Under the pieces are notes generated by a model. It was not told the DNA's origin. It did no database searches and saw nothing but the letters and a program-made list of their open reading frames with translations. Position numbers and translations under genes: made by a program. DNA of 64,000 bases from Lineolata rhizophorae (lineage: Eukaryota > Ascomycota > Dothideomycetes > Lineolatales > Lineolataceae). Location: contig MU001689.1 in NCBI GenBank assembly GCA_010093515.1, positions 189,784 to 253,783 of the forward strand, given 5' to 3'. This document shows, piece after piece, positions 9,681 through 21,821 of the stretch (its first letter is position 1; the number at the start of each line of letters is the position of its first letter).

Positions 9681-12600
9681 TTATTCCTCAATGGCAGCTT
9701 CCAGCTCAATGCCCAAATCCTCAACTTTCCAATCACTCCAGCCATTGGCTGGGATCATTGGCTTCCCAAGCACCACTGCGTTACTCCTCTTCGCTCCATC
9801 GATGAGAAACTGCTCGGCTGCCTTCCTAACACCATCGGCCGTGACGTCCAGCACTTGCTCACGCCTTCTCTGCGCCATTTCGTCGTCCACGCCCGACAGG
9901 AACAGCCGCATTCCTTCCTGACTTACGCTTTGCGGCGCGTCCAGGTTCTGAAAATAGCTTAGTTTGGCTTCCTCGATATCCCGCTCCTGCCATTCACGGT
10001 CTCGAGCCCACGCGCCAGCCCCAGAGATCACTCGCATCGTGTTAGCAGGATTAGGGTCTCGGTAGCTATAGAAGCTAAACATTCCCGTTAGGCCAGTCAT
10101 GACAGACCCGCCTCCGTAGGCGCCACCTTTCTCACGAATCTCATGGTGTAAGTGCTTGTGTGTGAGCAACTGAGCGAGGATCTGGAGCGAAGCGCTTGAG
10201 GAGTCCGTGTAAGGGACGGTCGGTATGGCCAAGCCACCGTAATAGACTTGATACGGGAGAGCGAAGAAAGTTTTACTATTTCGAGGGTAAACAATTCCCT
10301 GTCCATTGCTAGACACGCTCGGAACAGGACCAGGAAGACTTGAAATGAACTTCTCCAACGCTACGGTATTCGCGTTGATACTCTCCGCGCCGCAATTAAT
10401 GGCGACACGCATAGACCTGGCATTTGCTATCGCGATCGACTGGATAGTCTTGAGCTTAGAGATAACATCCGTGAGAGACTCAGTATCAAGCCGCGCCGCT
10501 AGCTTTGCGGTAAGCTTGATTTGCGTCAGGCCAGATGTCTGTTCGCGAACACGGCCTGCTGGAGTGAGGCCCGCTTCGGCATATGTTCGGGCGAAAGAGT
10601 GTCCGGAGCTTGCAATGTCGTCCGCTGCACCACTTGCAGCTGTCTGGAGTAGCTGCCTAATCTTTTTCTCTGCTTCAGGACTCTCAAAGTCCGTATCGAG
10701 AACGATGGTACGAATCAAGTCGTACATGTCGGGCACATTACCATCCAATGCATAGCCTGTAAAAGCTAACCCTTCCTCAAAACCCTCCAGAGATAAGGGT
10801 GAAGGAGATGAATGGTACCCAACGCTTATTCCTCCGGTTTTCAGCTTAATTAACTCCTCAAGCTGCTCCATTGTTCTGCTTTTAGAGCCCAGGCGCATTA
10901 CAGCGTCACAGAAGAGAGGTATCATCTCCCGCAATTCATCAGGAACATTTGCGAAGGTGTTGACGGCACGGAAGTACGTTAGACCGTTCGTAGGAGCTGC
11001 TCGCCACTGAACCTTGATGTCCCCAATTTCCGTATGGGCAAGAATCTTCCTTTCTTTCCGCCGTTCGATATCCTTCACATGCAGACTTGGCAGGCAGCTG
11101 AGGTCCGCATACCTTGCGTCTTCCTGGATTTTGAGCAATTCGAGCTCCCTTTTCTCAAAGGCCTTTCGCGCCTCCTCAACGTTTGAATAATTCTTTGTCG
11201 CCTCTGTAATCTTGGAAGAGAGCCGACCCTCCTCCTCGACGGCTAATTCTTTGCCAAACGTTTCCGAGGGCTCCATGGTGAAGGTCAATGTGTGATCGTT
11301 CAGGAAATATTTTTGTATGAGTCCTTCCAGATAACCCCCCTTGGCGTACAGAAACTTGAACGAAGAAACGGTATTGTTCCATTCCAGCGCGTCAAAGGGA
11401 TCGACGCCGTTGAACCATCCAGGCTTTAGTCGCTGCATCAAATTCATGCCGAAGTTGGCTGTCTTGTGCTTCAATGCGAGCTCTAGTTGATGCAGAATCC
11501 CGTCAACCTTAGCTTGATTAAACCCATTACTATGAGCTGTCTCGAGAGTTCTGACAATAGCCGCCTTGACCTTCGGGATGTCTTCTTGCTTTACGCCGTT
11601 AAGGCCGACAGAAAAGACGCCAATCTTCCCCGCCGAATCGAAGCCAGTGTTTGGCGTAAAGTCCGAGCCGAGTCCGGCTTCAATGAGGTTTCGATAGAAA
11701 GGCGAGCCGTAACCGTTCATAAGAAGTGCTGCTAAAACTCCCAATGAGAAAGTCTCCACTGTGTCCGACGTCTCCCCAGTCAACCACGTCGTAGAGGTCT
11801 TGTACTGCATATCCTCTGGAACCATTGGATCTTTCGGACCATGGATTGTGATGTACTGTGGGCCATTGGACAGGTTGTTTGGTGTCTTGATGTCGGTATC
11901 CACCCAAATTCGGCTGAATTTGTCCAGGCTTTCATTGATTTCTTTCAGGTGCTCTTCAATTGGGAAGTTCCCATATGTGAACAGCTTGGCATTGCTGGGA
12001 TGATAGTGACCCGAATGAAACGTTTTGAGCTGCTCATGCGTAAGGTCGGTTATTTTTCGTGGATCTCCACCTGAGTTATGAATAGCAGGAATCAGATGAT
12101 CCTGAAAGCGGATGTAATATAGATAGCTAGCATCCGACATTTGGCCCTTCATTTCATTGTACACCACACCCTTAAATACGAGTCGTTTATCCTCAGGATT
12201 TCCATCCTCCACAGTAGATGCAAATGGATTCTCCGGGCCGATGCGCCATCCTTCTTGTGAGAAATCGTCTTCCTTAAGAAGCGGGCATAGAGTGGCATCG
12301 AGGTAAACGGACATTAGGTTTTTGAAATCTTGCGGGTTCGTCGTGGAAAATGGGTATGTCGTATGGTCGGGAGATGTGAACGCATTCATGAAATTGGAGA
12401 GCGAGCGTGGCAACATTTTGAAGAAAGGGTCGCGGACAGGATACCTTCGAATATTAGCACATCACTCACTAAAACATTTGCAAAGACGTACTTTTTGCTT
12501 CCGCATAATGTAGTGTGCTCCAGGATATGCGGAACCCCTGTGTCATCTGGGGGATTTGTCTTAAATCCGATGGAGAAGACATTATTGGAGTCATCGCGCG

Positions 12601-12841
12601 CAACATGAAGATGCTCCGCACCGGTCTTGTCATGCTGGAGATGGAAGGCAGCCAGTTCGAGCTCTGGAACCTGCTTGACTCGCTTCACTGTGAAGCCATG
12701 AAGTTGCTGGCCTGGTTTGGGTTGTTTGCTGAGGTCTGCAACGGAGGTAAAGCCGCGTCTACTTAAAAAGGGCAACGTGGATCGCCATGACCGTGGAGGC
12801 TTACAAGACCCCCATGTTGTGGAACGGGAAGCCCGAAGCAT
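9681..12841 (-). CDS. CYM1: Mitochondrial presequence protease (M16C metallopeptidase, Cym1/PreP)
   Basis: Zinc peptidase of the mitochondrial matrix that degrades cleaved targeting peptides and other short unfolded peptides. Exons on the minus strand: 12841-12492 and 12444-9681, split by a 47-bp intron, giving 1037 residues, as expected for PreP. The join reads [16 protein letters not shown]. The inverted zinc motif HILEH is at residues 105-109, followed by the family text [20 protein letters not shown]. The paired C-terminal M16 half contains [10 protein letters not shown], with the Arg/Tyr region that closes the chamber. The chosen start gives an N-terminus rich in Arg, Ser and Thr without acidic residues for about 34 positions, a good matrix targeting signal. 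An in-frame ATG at 12916 would add a hydrophobic stretch and is less likely. Divergent from the taxilin gene. Confidence 0.93.
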
Positions 12842-13864
12842 TTCAATAGGTCGCTTTAAAGCGATTAGAGGCAGCAAGAGGAATATAGTGCTGAGGAGGA
12901 AGGTGGGATTCGCCATCTAAGTTTGGTACGGGAACATTTTCGTCGCACCTGACTCAGCAGCAGCTACTAGCCTGGGAGCAGGGGGCGACCTAGCGAGCTC
13001 CAGGGTAAGAAACGGAAACCAACACTCGCATTTGGTATTCTGGCTGACGTCGCACGCCGCAGGAAGTTTGAGCCCAATCACTTGATTCTGTCCAAACGCG
13101 AACTACGTTTCTTGCACCACCCATTCACAGTTCGTGCATCAAATTCTTCAGGATATGCGTTCTACTTATTTTACCCATTACCCAAGTGCAAAAAGTTCAA
13201 CGGGGATGAGCCGACTGGCTGTGCAGCAGGGATTATCTGCGCGCTAGTCCCGATACAGTATTTTACAGCTCGCCTTGCGCCCGGGTCTTCAGCGCCTAGC
13301 GTTTTATTACAACCTTGATGAGACAGCCATCGTCTACCGAACCTGCTCCGCTCCTTTATCCCGTATTCACCACTAACCGCAGAATCCAAGGAACCGACTG
13401 GCGCACTTCCAGAGCTAGGCCTTCCTAAACTCCGCGAACAACTCTCCTCTCCAAGTCTGCATCGCCCTTGCGAACGACCGTACGGTCCACCGCAGTTCCG
13501 CGAGTCCGACCTCCGCAACCGGACGACAAGTTCGCGACACAATTCGGCTCACCTTCGAAACCGCGCAGACGTCACCAGAGCTGGCACGCTCTAGACTGTA
13601 CTCGACGCCGATACCTGACTACTTATAGCGGGCCAGAATTGTGCGTTAAGAGCTAGGAGTACAGCGGAAATCTGTGAAGTGTGAGGCTAGGAGTTCGTGC
13701 AGGACGATACAATCTCTAGACCTTTTTGAGCTGTCGCATGGGCACCACACTGCGGGCGCCATCATAGCTGCTCGGAAGCGGAAAACACCTCTGCTCCAGC
13801 GCCCTTCTGGCACCGACACACTTGGTCGAGCATTTTTGCGTTGCCCCGTACCATCCAGGCCGAC
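12842..13864. other. Shared 5' region of CYM1 and the taxilin gene
   Basis: About 1.0 kb between two divergent starts, so it holds both promoters. No coding exon, RNA gene or clear TATA box was recognised. Short open frames here have no family resemblance. Confidence 0.6.
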
Positions 13865-15622
13865 ATGTCAACACAGCTAAATGCGCCGGCTGGGCCGCCG
13901 CCCAAAAAGAACAAGGTGAAGAAGCATACCGATCCGGCAGATGCTTCTAGACAGATTGTGGCTAAAATTCAGCAACTCGAACACGATGCTGCGGGCGAAA
14001 AGAATATGGACGAGGAAATCGGTACGTGGAGGTTTCCACTTTTGAAGTTTGGTAGTTGCGGAAGAAGGTGGCCCACGGCAAAGCTTTACTACAATTTTTA
14101 TTTTCTTATTTTTTGTGGATTGCTTTTTTTTTTTGGTACAGAGATAGCCGCGTTTCTGTGCGGCTTGAGTTCTGCATACGCTTTCGCTCGCAGCTTTTCG
14201 GCGCCCGTTCTATACTGTTTCTTCCGTCATTAGAATCGCCTCCAAGTTCTACAGATTTGCGCAAAGATCTAATACTGTTTGCCGTGTAGAGAGGGAGGTC
14301 CGCAAAGGCAGACGTGAAATCGAGAACACTACGGCAAAATGCAATTCCGACATGGACAAGATCAATTTCCTTACCAAGCGATATACCGATCTACTTGCGG
14401 ATATGAAAAAGCTGGAGCGCGAGTGCACTAGGTCCAAGAAGAAAGCCGACCAACTGCAGAAGGAGAAGGATAAACAGGGGCAGGAGCTGAACAGAATATC
14501 GGGGATGAAGGACAACCTGGAGAAGCTATCCCGCAACGTAACCAAGGACAACAAGAAGCTGCAGGTAATATTCCACTCAGATAAATATTTCGGAGGCCTG
14601 TCTAATGTGTAGTTATAGGAGAAGGTCAAGGCGATGGAAGAAAACCAAGGCCGTGTGAACGACGAACTACATGCACGGTTGATGCGGGTGGCCGAGCCAG
14701 TAGAGCAAGTGATCAACTCTAAGGAGACGCCTCAGGTTCCCGTGGTGGATATTGAAACCGACAAACTGTAAGGCTCACCGTGGCATGCCTCTTTTGAAAA
14801 GTCAACTTAGTTTGGTTACAGGTTTAAAGAGAAGTTCAAGTCGTTTCTCGAACAGTACGAAGCTCGAGAATTGCAATTCATGTCGGTTCTCCGTTCGAAG
14901 GAGCTCGAAATACAATATCAAATGGCCAAACTCGAAGAGCAGAAGAAAGCCCAGGAGAAAGAATCTACGAAATCCAACAAGTTGACACGGCAAGTCTCGA
15001 CGTTCTCAAAGACTGAAGAGGAATTGCGTAGTCAACTGAACATATACGTAGAGAAGTTTAAACAGGTAAGCCGCGTAACACATCACTCAGTGTACGCATG
15101 TATCTAACAATAACGCAGGTCGAAGACACGCTCAATAATTCCAACGACCTATTTCTTACTTTCCGTAAGGAGATGGAAGAGATGTCGAAGAAGACGAAGC
15201 GGCTGGAGAAACAGAATCAAAATCTCACGAGGAAGCAAGAAGCAACCAACCGGAACATCCTAGAGATGGCGGAGGAGAGAACCCGGACAGAAAAGGAGCT
15301 TGAGACGCTACGCAAGAAAAATATGAACCTTGAGAAGCTTTGCCGCGGCATGCAAGCTCAAGGCAGAGGCCAGGTCAACACAAATCAGCTCAACGAGCGT
15401 GATGTGGATGTTGACGAAACTGCGAGTGAATTCGAGTACGACGAGGATGATGAGGGAAGCGGTGACTATGACGATGATACAGAGGAAGAAGCGCTTGAGC
15501 AGCGTCCGAGGGCGTTCGGCCCAATTCCCCCACCTCCGGCGCATCAGGCAACTTCCAGCGGAAAGGAAAACGGTCAAGCGGGACGGCCTTTGGTCAACCA
15601 GACCAATGGCATCAGGCGATAA
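13865..15622 (+). CDS. Taxilin-family coiled-coil protein
   Basis: Homologue of the taxilins, long coiled-coil proteins that in animals bind syntaxins and the nascent-chain complex; its job in fungi is poorly known. Exons 13865-14021, 14290-14564, 14619-14767, 14822-15065 and 15119-15622 join to 442 residues. The N-terminus is short and basic (PPKKNKVKKH). From about residue 30 to 330 the protein is almost continuous heptad sequence, with the taxilin blocks KCNSDMDKINFLTKRYTDL, LEKLSRNVTKDNKKLQ, FLEQYEARELQF and LNNSNDLFLTFRKEMEEMSKK. The C-terminal 90 residues are acidic and disordered, with a long Asp/Glu run. The first intron (268 bp) is unusually long here; a small extra exon inside it cannot be excluded. 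The start could also be the upstream in-frame ATG at 13841. Confidence 0.88.
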
Positions 15623-16301
15623 ATGTATTTTTAGCATGGAGAGCTCAAGTGGCGCTGGTTTGTCGACTCGGATTCACAGACCCATTAGTGTTCCATTTCA
15701 CCCCGGAAACAGCCACGTCAAATGTCCTTGGCGGTCTTCATAGAGTTCGCCCTGTCGCAACTGTAGTACATGCGCTCTTGCGGAATTCTTGTGCATAGGA
15801 CATGGTAGCCGCTGAAGTTGACGCTGACTTCAGCTCAAAAGCAACCGACAGCGATAGGCGAACAAGATCACAAAATGTTCTCAGGATATATTTTCACAAG
15901 TCACGTTTGCCTGCCCTAAGGAGCCCATTTAACAGTTCATGCGCTTACATTTATATACTAGAATAACTTTTATGACATCCATTAGTGTCTGACAGTTCAC
16001 GCAGCTTGTTATTCTTCTGGTCTAGCAAAGCTGGAGGTGAGGATGGTCCTTGAATATCCAACCAATCGTGTTGCTCGCTAGATCCTTGGGCCAGACGTTG
16101 AGACCGCCCCGCCGGAATGACTAGGGCAGCCGAGCTCGAAAGCCGAGCTCCAACCACCAGGACCAAGCAGTGTTTTTGGATGCTCACTATGCCCACAGCG
16201 CTAGATCTTCCTTTTTCTTCAAAGGCTGCAGAATTCTGACAATTTGAGGTCCCTCGAGCTTTTGCCCCTGGTCTCGGCATCGCAGTCGTGGAAACGCAAC
16301 A
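15623..16301. other. Spacer between taxilin and nitronate monooxygenase genes
   Basis: About 680 bp between two genes on the same strand. It holds the taxilin 3' end and the promoter of the next gene. No motif or open frame of interest was seen. Confidence 0.6.
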
Positions 16302-17348
16302 ATGGCGACTCCAACGCTCTCAACCCCGCTCTGCAAGATTCTGGGCATCAAATATCCCATCCTTCTCGCCGGCATGGCGCGGACATCCGGCGGACCCCTC
16401 GCCGCCGCCGTCTCGAACGCAGGCGGCCTCGGCGTCATCGGCGGCCTTGGATACACGCCCGGACAGCTCCAATCCATCATCGACGAGATCAAAGCGAACC
16501 TGACAGACAAATCATCCCCGTTCGGCGTGGACCTAGCCCTACCGCAGGTGGGCGGCAACGCGCGCAAGACCAACCACGATTACACGCACGGACAGCTAGA
16601 TGAACTCATTGACGTGACCATCAAGAACGGGGCCAAGCTGTTCGTGTCAGCGATAGGCGTCCCGCCCAAGCACGTCATCGAGCGGCTGCACGGCGCAGGC
16701 ATCCTCGTCATGAACATGGTTGGCCACCCGAAACACGCCGTCAAGGCACTCGAGGCCGGCGTCGACATCGTCTGCGCCCAGGGCTCTGAGGCCGGCGGCC
16801 ACACGGGCGAGATCCCCAGCAGCATCCTCATTCCTGCCGTGGTGGACGTGGCGCGCAGGTACAGGAGCCCGCTAACGGGCGAGACGACCATGGTGGTCGC
16901 AGCGGGCGGCATCAAAGACGGACGCGGGCTGGCGAGCAGCTTGATGCAAGGTGCGCAGGGAGTTTGGGTGGGGACGCGGTTCGTAGCGAGTGTTGAGGCC
17001 GGCTGTTCCAAGTTACATAAGGAGAGCGTGGTGAGCGCGAGTTTCGGAGACACATTGACAACGCTGGTGGTGAGCGGGCGGCCGCTAAGGGTGCGATTGA
17101 ACGACTACATCAAGGAGTGGGAGGCGAAGCCAGAGGAAGTCAGGGCGCTGACGGAACAAGGTGTCGTTCCGCTGGCGAGGGATATGGAGGAAGGGAAAGA
17201 TGTGGATATTCCGTTTCTCATGGGGCAAGTTGCGGGAGTGATCCAAGACATCAAGCCCGCAAGGGAGATCGTGGTGGATATGGTGCGCGAAGCGGTCCAG
17301 ATGCTCAACCTAGGGCAAAGCTATGTTAGTTCGCAAAGCAAATTGTGA
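16302..17348 (+). CDS. Nitronate monooxygenase (2-nitropropane dioxygenase family)
   Basis: FMN-dependent enzyme that oxidises alkyl nitronates, such as propionate 3-nitronate, to the carbonyl and nitrite, detoxifying natural nitro compounds. Single exon, 348 residues, the usual size for the family. The TIM-barrel start YPILLAGMARTSGGPLAAAV carries the FMN-contacting glycines, and AGGLGVIGGLGYTP follows. The sequence AQGSEAGGHTGE contains the conserved histidine that acts as the catalytic base. The phosphate-binding region is VVAAGGIKDGRG, followed by MQGAQGVWVGTRFVAS. No targeting signal or membrane segment is seen, and the end is not a PTS1 peroxisomal tripeptide. The start is supported by a good context (AACAATGGC) and by the conserved sequence beginning only about ten residues later. 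Confidence 0.93.
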   Translation: MATPTLSTPLCKILGIKYPILLAGMARTSGGPLAAAVSNAGGLGVIGGLGYTPGQLQSIIDEIKANLTDKSSPFGVDLALPQVGGNARKTNHDYTHGQLDELIDVTIKNGAKLFVSAIGVPPKHVIERLHGAGILVMNMVGHPKHAVKALEAGVDIVCAQGSEAGGHTGEIPSSILIPAVVDVARRYRSPLTGETTMVVAAGGIKDGRGLASSLMQGAQGVWVGTRFVASVEAGCSKLHKESVVSASFGDTLTTLVVSGRPLRVRLNDYIKEWEAKPEEVRALTEQGVVPLARDMEEGKDVDIPFLMGQVAGVIQDIKPAREIVVDMVREAVQMLNLGQSYVSSQSKL

Positions 17349-18224
17349 GTTTAGTAGCGCAGGCGAGACGGCCTGTTGGTGGCTTTAGGTCTCACTGCCC
17401 AGGCCAATCGAGGCTAGAAAATTGACAGAGCTGTACCGAGATATGGCTGCACGTGGTACATGTGTAGAGCACATCCGGAGTAGCCCAGCGTTCGCCATTG
17501 GGCGCTTGTGTAGCCCGCCCGTCCCATCTTAGCGACCGGAATTTGCCGAGCCTATTGGCTAAAAGAAAACTGTTGGAATCCTTCAAGAAAGGTCCAAAAT
17601 GTTTCTAATTTTGAAGCAACCGTTTGGCCGTAGCACGCAGAAATTCCAACAATAAACGCGTCGTCCAACCGGATGGCGCTCCGCAAGGTCTCAATTTTGA
17701 TGCCTGGTGATCAGCATTGGTCGCGGCCCTAACTCTCCTTAGGGTTGCAGAATGCTTAACGGCGCGTCAAAAAGACGCCCCAGCGAGCGGGCGCGTTCCG
17801 GGGAAGATCATTGCATTCCCAGAGAGGGATGATGCGCGACCGGGATACTGCCTGCATACCGCCAATAATTTTGCGTGCGGCCGCTGCGGAGAGCGTTGAC
17901 TTGGCTGCTCTCCTCAGGAGCCAGTCGGACGACAAGCCTTACCACCAGTACTTCTCTCACGACCGCCGTTACTCCCACCGCAAGCGTATATCCACATCTG
18001 TAAACTGCTACCATCCGCCCCTGTTTCGCTCTTCGCCCTCGTCGCCCGCGGCATCTTGCGCTCTCTACGAGAAGCTCCGGCTTGGCTACCCTGCTTCCGT
18101 GCGCAACCTCCGTCCGCGAAGCTGTAAGACATCGACATAGCTTGCCCGGCCACGTCCTACATGCCGCGCGCATCCGCCCTTCCTTTGCGACGCCACGAGC
18201 CTGCCTAGGAAGCAGCCGCTACAC
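17349..18224. other. Spacer and leader upstream of the kinase gene
   Basis: About 880 bp. The left half is the 3' side of the nitronate monooxygenase. The right half, pyrimidine-rich around 17990-18060, is probably the promoter and leader of the kinase. Open frames on both strands here are GC-driven and show no domain. Confidence 0.55.
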
Positions 18225-20972
18225 ATGCCGCCGCTCAACGCGAGGACTCAGGCCGAGTTACAGCTGCAAAGGACCAAGGTACGACTGCACCGAGCCCCCG
18301 CTGCGCCACGCTGCCCTCCGCTTGCGCGTGTCTGCTGACCGTTTGCTCCTCCCAAACAGCTCTTCAACTCCTACAATGAGCTTCTCGCGTAAGCGTCACG
18401 GCCACCAGCCGCTTGCCTGCGGCGCCGCGTACTGTCGGGTGTTTACTAACTTGGGTTCGCGCTCAGGGAATTCTCCGCGAAGGACCTCCGGACGGTCGGG
18501 AACTATACCTTGGGGCGACTCATAGGCAAAGGATCGTTCGGCAAAGTCTATCTCGCCAACCATAAGCTCACGAATGGCTCCAAAGTATGTTCGTGAACAG
18601 ACACCATGCGTGAGAATAACCATGCTAAACTACTGGCGCAGGTTGTCCTTAAGTCGGCGAACAAAGATGACCAAAATCTCGCTCGAGAGATCCACCATCA
18701 TCGCCAATTCCTGCACCCGCACATCGCGCGATTGTACGAAGTTATTGTGACAGAGACCTTGGTATGGCTGGTTCTGGAGTACTGCCCAGGTACGATATCA
18801 TTACGGAGAACGTTTTTGGGAGGCACGCTTGCTGAGACATGCGTGGAAATACAGGCGATGAACTCTACAACTACCTCCTCAACACGGGACCTCTAGAGCC
18901 GGCAAAAGTTCAGAAGATATTCACCCAGCTCGTTGGCGCCGTATCTTACGTGCACTTGAAATCTTGCGTTCATCGGGATCTCAAACTCGAGAACATTCTC
19001 CTTGACAAGCACGGGAACGTCAAACTGGTCGACTTCGGCTTTACACGCGAATACGAGGGCAAGTCGAGCTATCTGCAAACATGGTGTGGAACGGTGTGTT
19101 ACAGTGCGCCCGAAATGTTGAAGGGAGAGAAATACGCGGGGGAGAAAGTGGACGTTTGGAGCTTAGGGATCATTCTTTACGCTCTCCTGTGCGGAGAATT
19201 ACCGTTTGATGAGGACGATGAAACTGTTACGAAGACACGAATATTGAAAGAGGAGCCAAAATACCCGGATCACATACCTCAGGGGGCAAAAGAGCTCATC
19301 GTAAAACTATTATCAAAACGGCCTCTTCTCAGACCGACGCTGGCCGATATACTCCAACACCCCTGGCTCGCCGAGCATGCACCACGGCAGCAAGAAATTC
19401 TTAAGCTTCAGCAGCCCGCTCCGTTCACCACAGATCTCGAAAAAGAGACTCTACAACGAATGAAGAGCGCCGGCGTCGACATCGACCAAGTAATCGAGAA
19501 CGTACTAGCGCAGAGGTGTGATAGTTTAGCAGGATGGTGGGCACTGCTAATTGAGAAGGAGGAACGTAAGGCTAAGCGACGAGAGCGGAAACGCAAAGAG
19601 AGAGAAGCAGAGGCCAAGAGCTTGCGCAGGTTGAGTGCAGCGAGTAGTAGGTTTGGAGCTGCTGCCACGATCAAAGAATCTGATGAGGAAGGGCATCATA
19701 TCCCGCTGATTGGCGATCCTCCCAAGAGCCGGGGGAGGACCCCAAAGCGGAATAGTGCAGCGTGTAAGTCTGATCCGCTCTTTTAAAGACACTGGACATC
19801 TATTTTTAACCTAACAGATTTACCGCACAGTGCCAGATCTTCCCCGACTCCCAGAAGCCCAAGGACCCTCGCCGTCCGAAGAAGCCCCTCCACCCATAGA
19901 AAAAGATACCCGGCGCGATGCTAGCACTTCCAGACCTCCGCCTCTACCGCCTAAGGAAAGAAGAAGATCAAGGAGTAGTATGCTTCAGGCCGTTTCGAAT
20001 AATCCAGAGTTACTCCAACCCAATGGATATCCTACAAAGCGCAGGCCAAAATATCAGCAACCCTTCTTCAACCAATTAGCTTCGTTAAAGCATTGGTTCA
20101 AAGAAAGTGCAAAGCGTGCCAAATCACCGGGCGCAAAAAGTACCAATGCCACTTCGCCAAAGCTGTTGCAGGTTAAAGGGCAGGCAACAGAGAACAGACG
20201 TTCATCAAATGCTAGTACAGTGGTACACCGCGGTAGTGGCCCTACACGGCCAGATATGCAACATCGCGCATCGTTTGGACAACGTAACCGAATTTCCACG
20301 GCGACTAGCACGGGCTCTGCGGGCAAACGTCCAAGTTTGTCCCCCTCGCCATTAACCCCTCACTCATCTTATCGCCGCAGCTCGACCGGACTTCGCGGCC
20401 GCAAATCCACCTCATCGTCCGTCTCATCCGTCCGATCCATCCATCATGTCCACACCCACTCTAAGGCATCCTCCACTTCCAGCGCCTCCATGGCCTCCCC
20501 CGCAACCGCAAGCAAAACCAGCCGCAGCCCTCACGCCTCTGTCAAGGTCCTGCCCGCCACCCCAACCTCATCGCAGTTCCCGTCCAACATCCGGGTTTCG
20601 CGTGCCCCGCCGGCCACCAACGAAGGCGCGAGTGCGTTCGGCGCACTCCCACCACCCAGCCCAGGTCTCATCTTTGCAAAGCGCAAGCGAAGCCCATTCA
20701 AGGGGCCCATGCTAGCCTTAGGCCCGCATGGCAGCCCGAGCAGGGGAAGAGCGGACAGTGGCAGCCGGAGTGGGAGCATCCAGGGAAGGCGTAGCGGCGA
20801 AGTCATTCAAGAAGAAGACGAGGATGACGTGGAGGAGGTAGACACATTTTCACCAGTCATGGGCAACGAAGAAATTGTGGATGATCCGGAAACGGCAACA
20901 GTAACAGATAAGACGGATACTTTGGCAGCGGCTGACAAGACGGACACACTGATGGTGCCTGACAAAGCGTAG
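18225..20972 (+). CDS. Serine/threonine protein kinase, CAMK-like, with long disordered tail
   Basis: Six exons: 18225-18278, 18360-18388, 18467-18584, 18642-18789, 18855-19763 and 19831-20972, giving 799 residues. After a short N-terminal segment the kinase domain spans roughly residues 40-290. It has the glycine loop GKGSFGKVY, catalytic lysine in VVLK (Lys71), HRDLKLEN with Asp158, DFG at 176-178, activation segment WCGTVCYSAPE and DVWSLGIILYALLCGELPF. All catalytic residues are present, so it should be active. The domain text (GSKVVLK, EYCPGDELYNYL) most resembles the poorly studied yeast YPL150W-type kinases of the CAMK/KIN group; this is from memory and not checked. A Lys/Arg/Glu-rich helical segment follows, then about 400 residues of Ser/Pro/Arg-rich disordered sequence with many possible phosphosites and a final repeat of DKTDTL. 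The substrate is unknown. Confidence 0.88.
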
Positions 20973-21821
20973 GAATGACGGTGAGAGTTGCTTTACATAC
21001 TATGTGGCTCAATTTTGGCCAGTTGCAGCTTTAATGTTCCTTTGTTGCCGCTTGGTTGCTTGGCTGACATAGCGACTTTTCTCTTCTCAATATTCTTTGA
21101 GGTTTATACTCTTCGGACAGTGTGTGCAATAATTCTTTCTTAGCGGGGTTTAGCCCAATATTGCGGGGTCATACACCCAAGACACTTCACGGTTGGCGCT
21201 TCCTTTGTTCGATTTCTTTCCCATTCCGGATATGTCCTATCCGAGTAGGGTCTTATCTGTTGTCTTGGACAGCTGGAGGTGATTGAGAGTTAGGCATGTA
21301 GTAGTACCAAAAAGGGAGCATTCCGAGGTGATCCGAGTATTTGAGGGAGGATCGCGTCCATATCACAGCAGGTTCACTCTGCAGGCATGTGGAGTACGAG
21401 TACGGTCTAGTCTAATTTTATTTTACTAGGCTTGCAAATTGCAAATCGTAATATGATATTTTTTGTACCTTGCAGCCAATGAGTCCCGGGTCACATGCAC
21501 AATATCCCAGTAGATCACTTCAAAACTTGAGCCGATTCTAACGTTCTTGCAAAACCTCTGATCTGGACACAATTTCGTTTTTGATGATCTACTTCCGCCC
21601 TTCGTTTTCCTTTGGCTTGTTGCAAAATCATGCAAGATTGAGGCGGGCATGCGGTTCGAACGTCAATAACATTGTCATATCATACTACTTAACATATGTA
21701 TGTTTTGACTACACATAGTCGATTTATGTGAAGGCTTTAATCCCTGAAGTACGTCGTGTTGTTGCCGGCCCCTTTCTACCCACGCCTTATATAAACAGCT
21801 TGGCCTGAAGCACAAGTTAGC
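20973..21821. other. Spacer between kinase and amidoligase genes
   Basis: About 850 bp with no coding signal. The right end carries a TATA box for the amidoligase gene. The middle is AT-rich. Confidence 0.6.
21788..21795 (+). promoter_or_regulatory. TATA box of the amidoligase gene
   Basis: TATATAAA sits only 27 bp before the first in-frame ATG (21822) and 66 bp before the second (21861). If transcription begins about 30 bp after the box, the second ATG is the more comfortable start. Confidence 0.55.

Noticed and set aside
12842-12916. Upstream start for CYM1
   Set aside because: The extra 25 residues form a hydrophobic stretch that would mask the basic matrix-targeting sequence, which starts properly at 12841.
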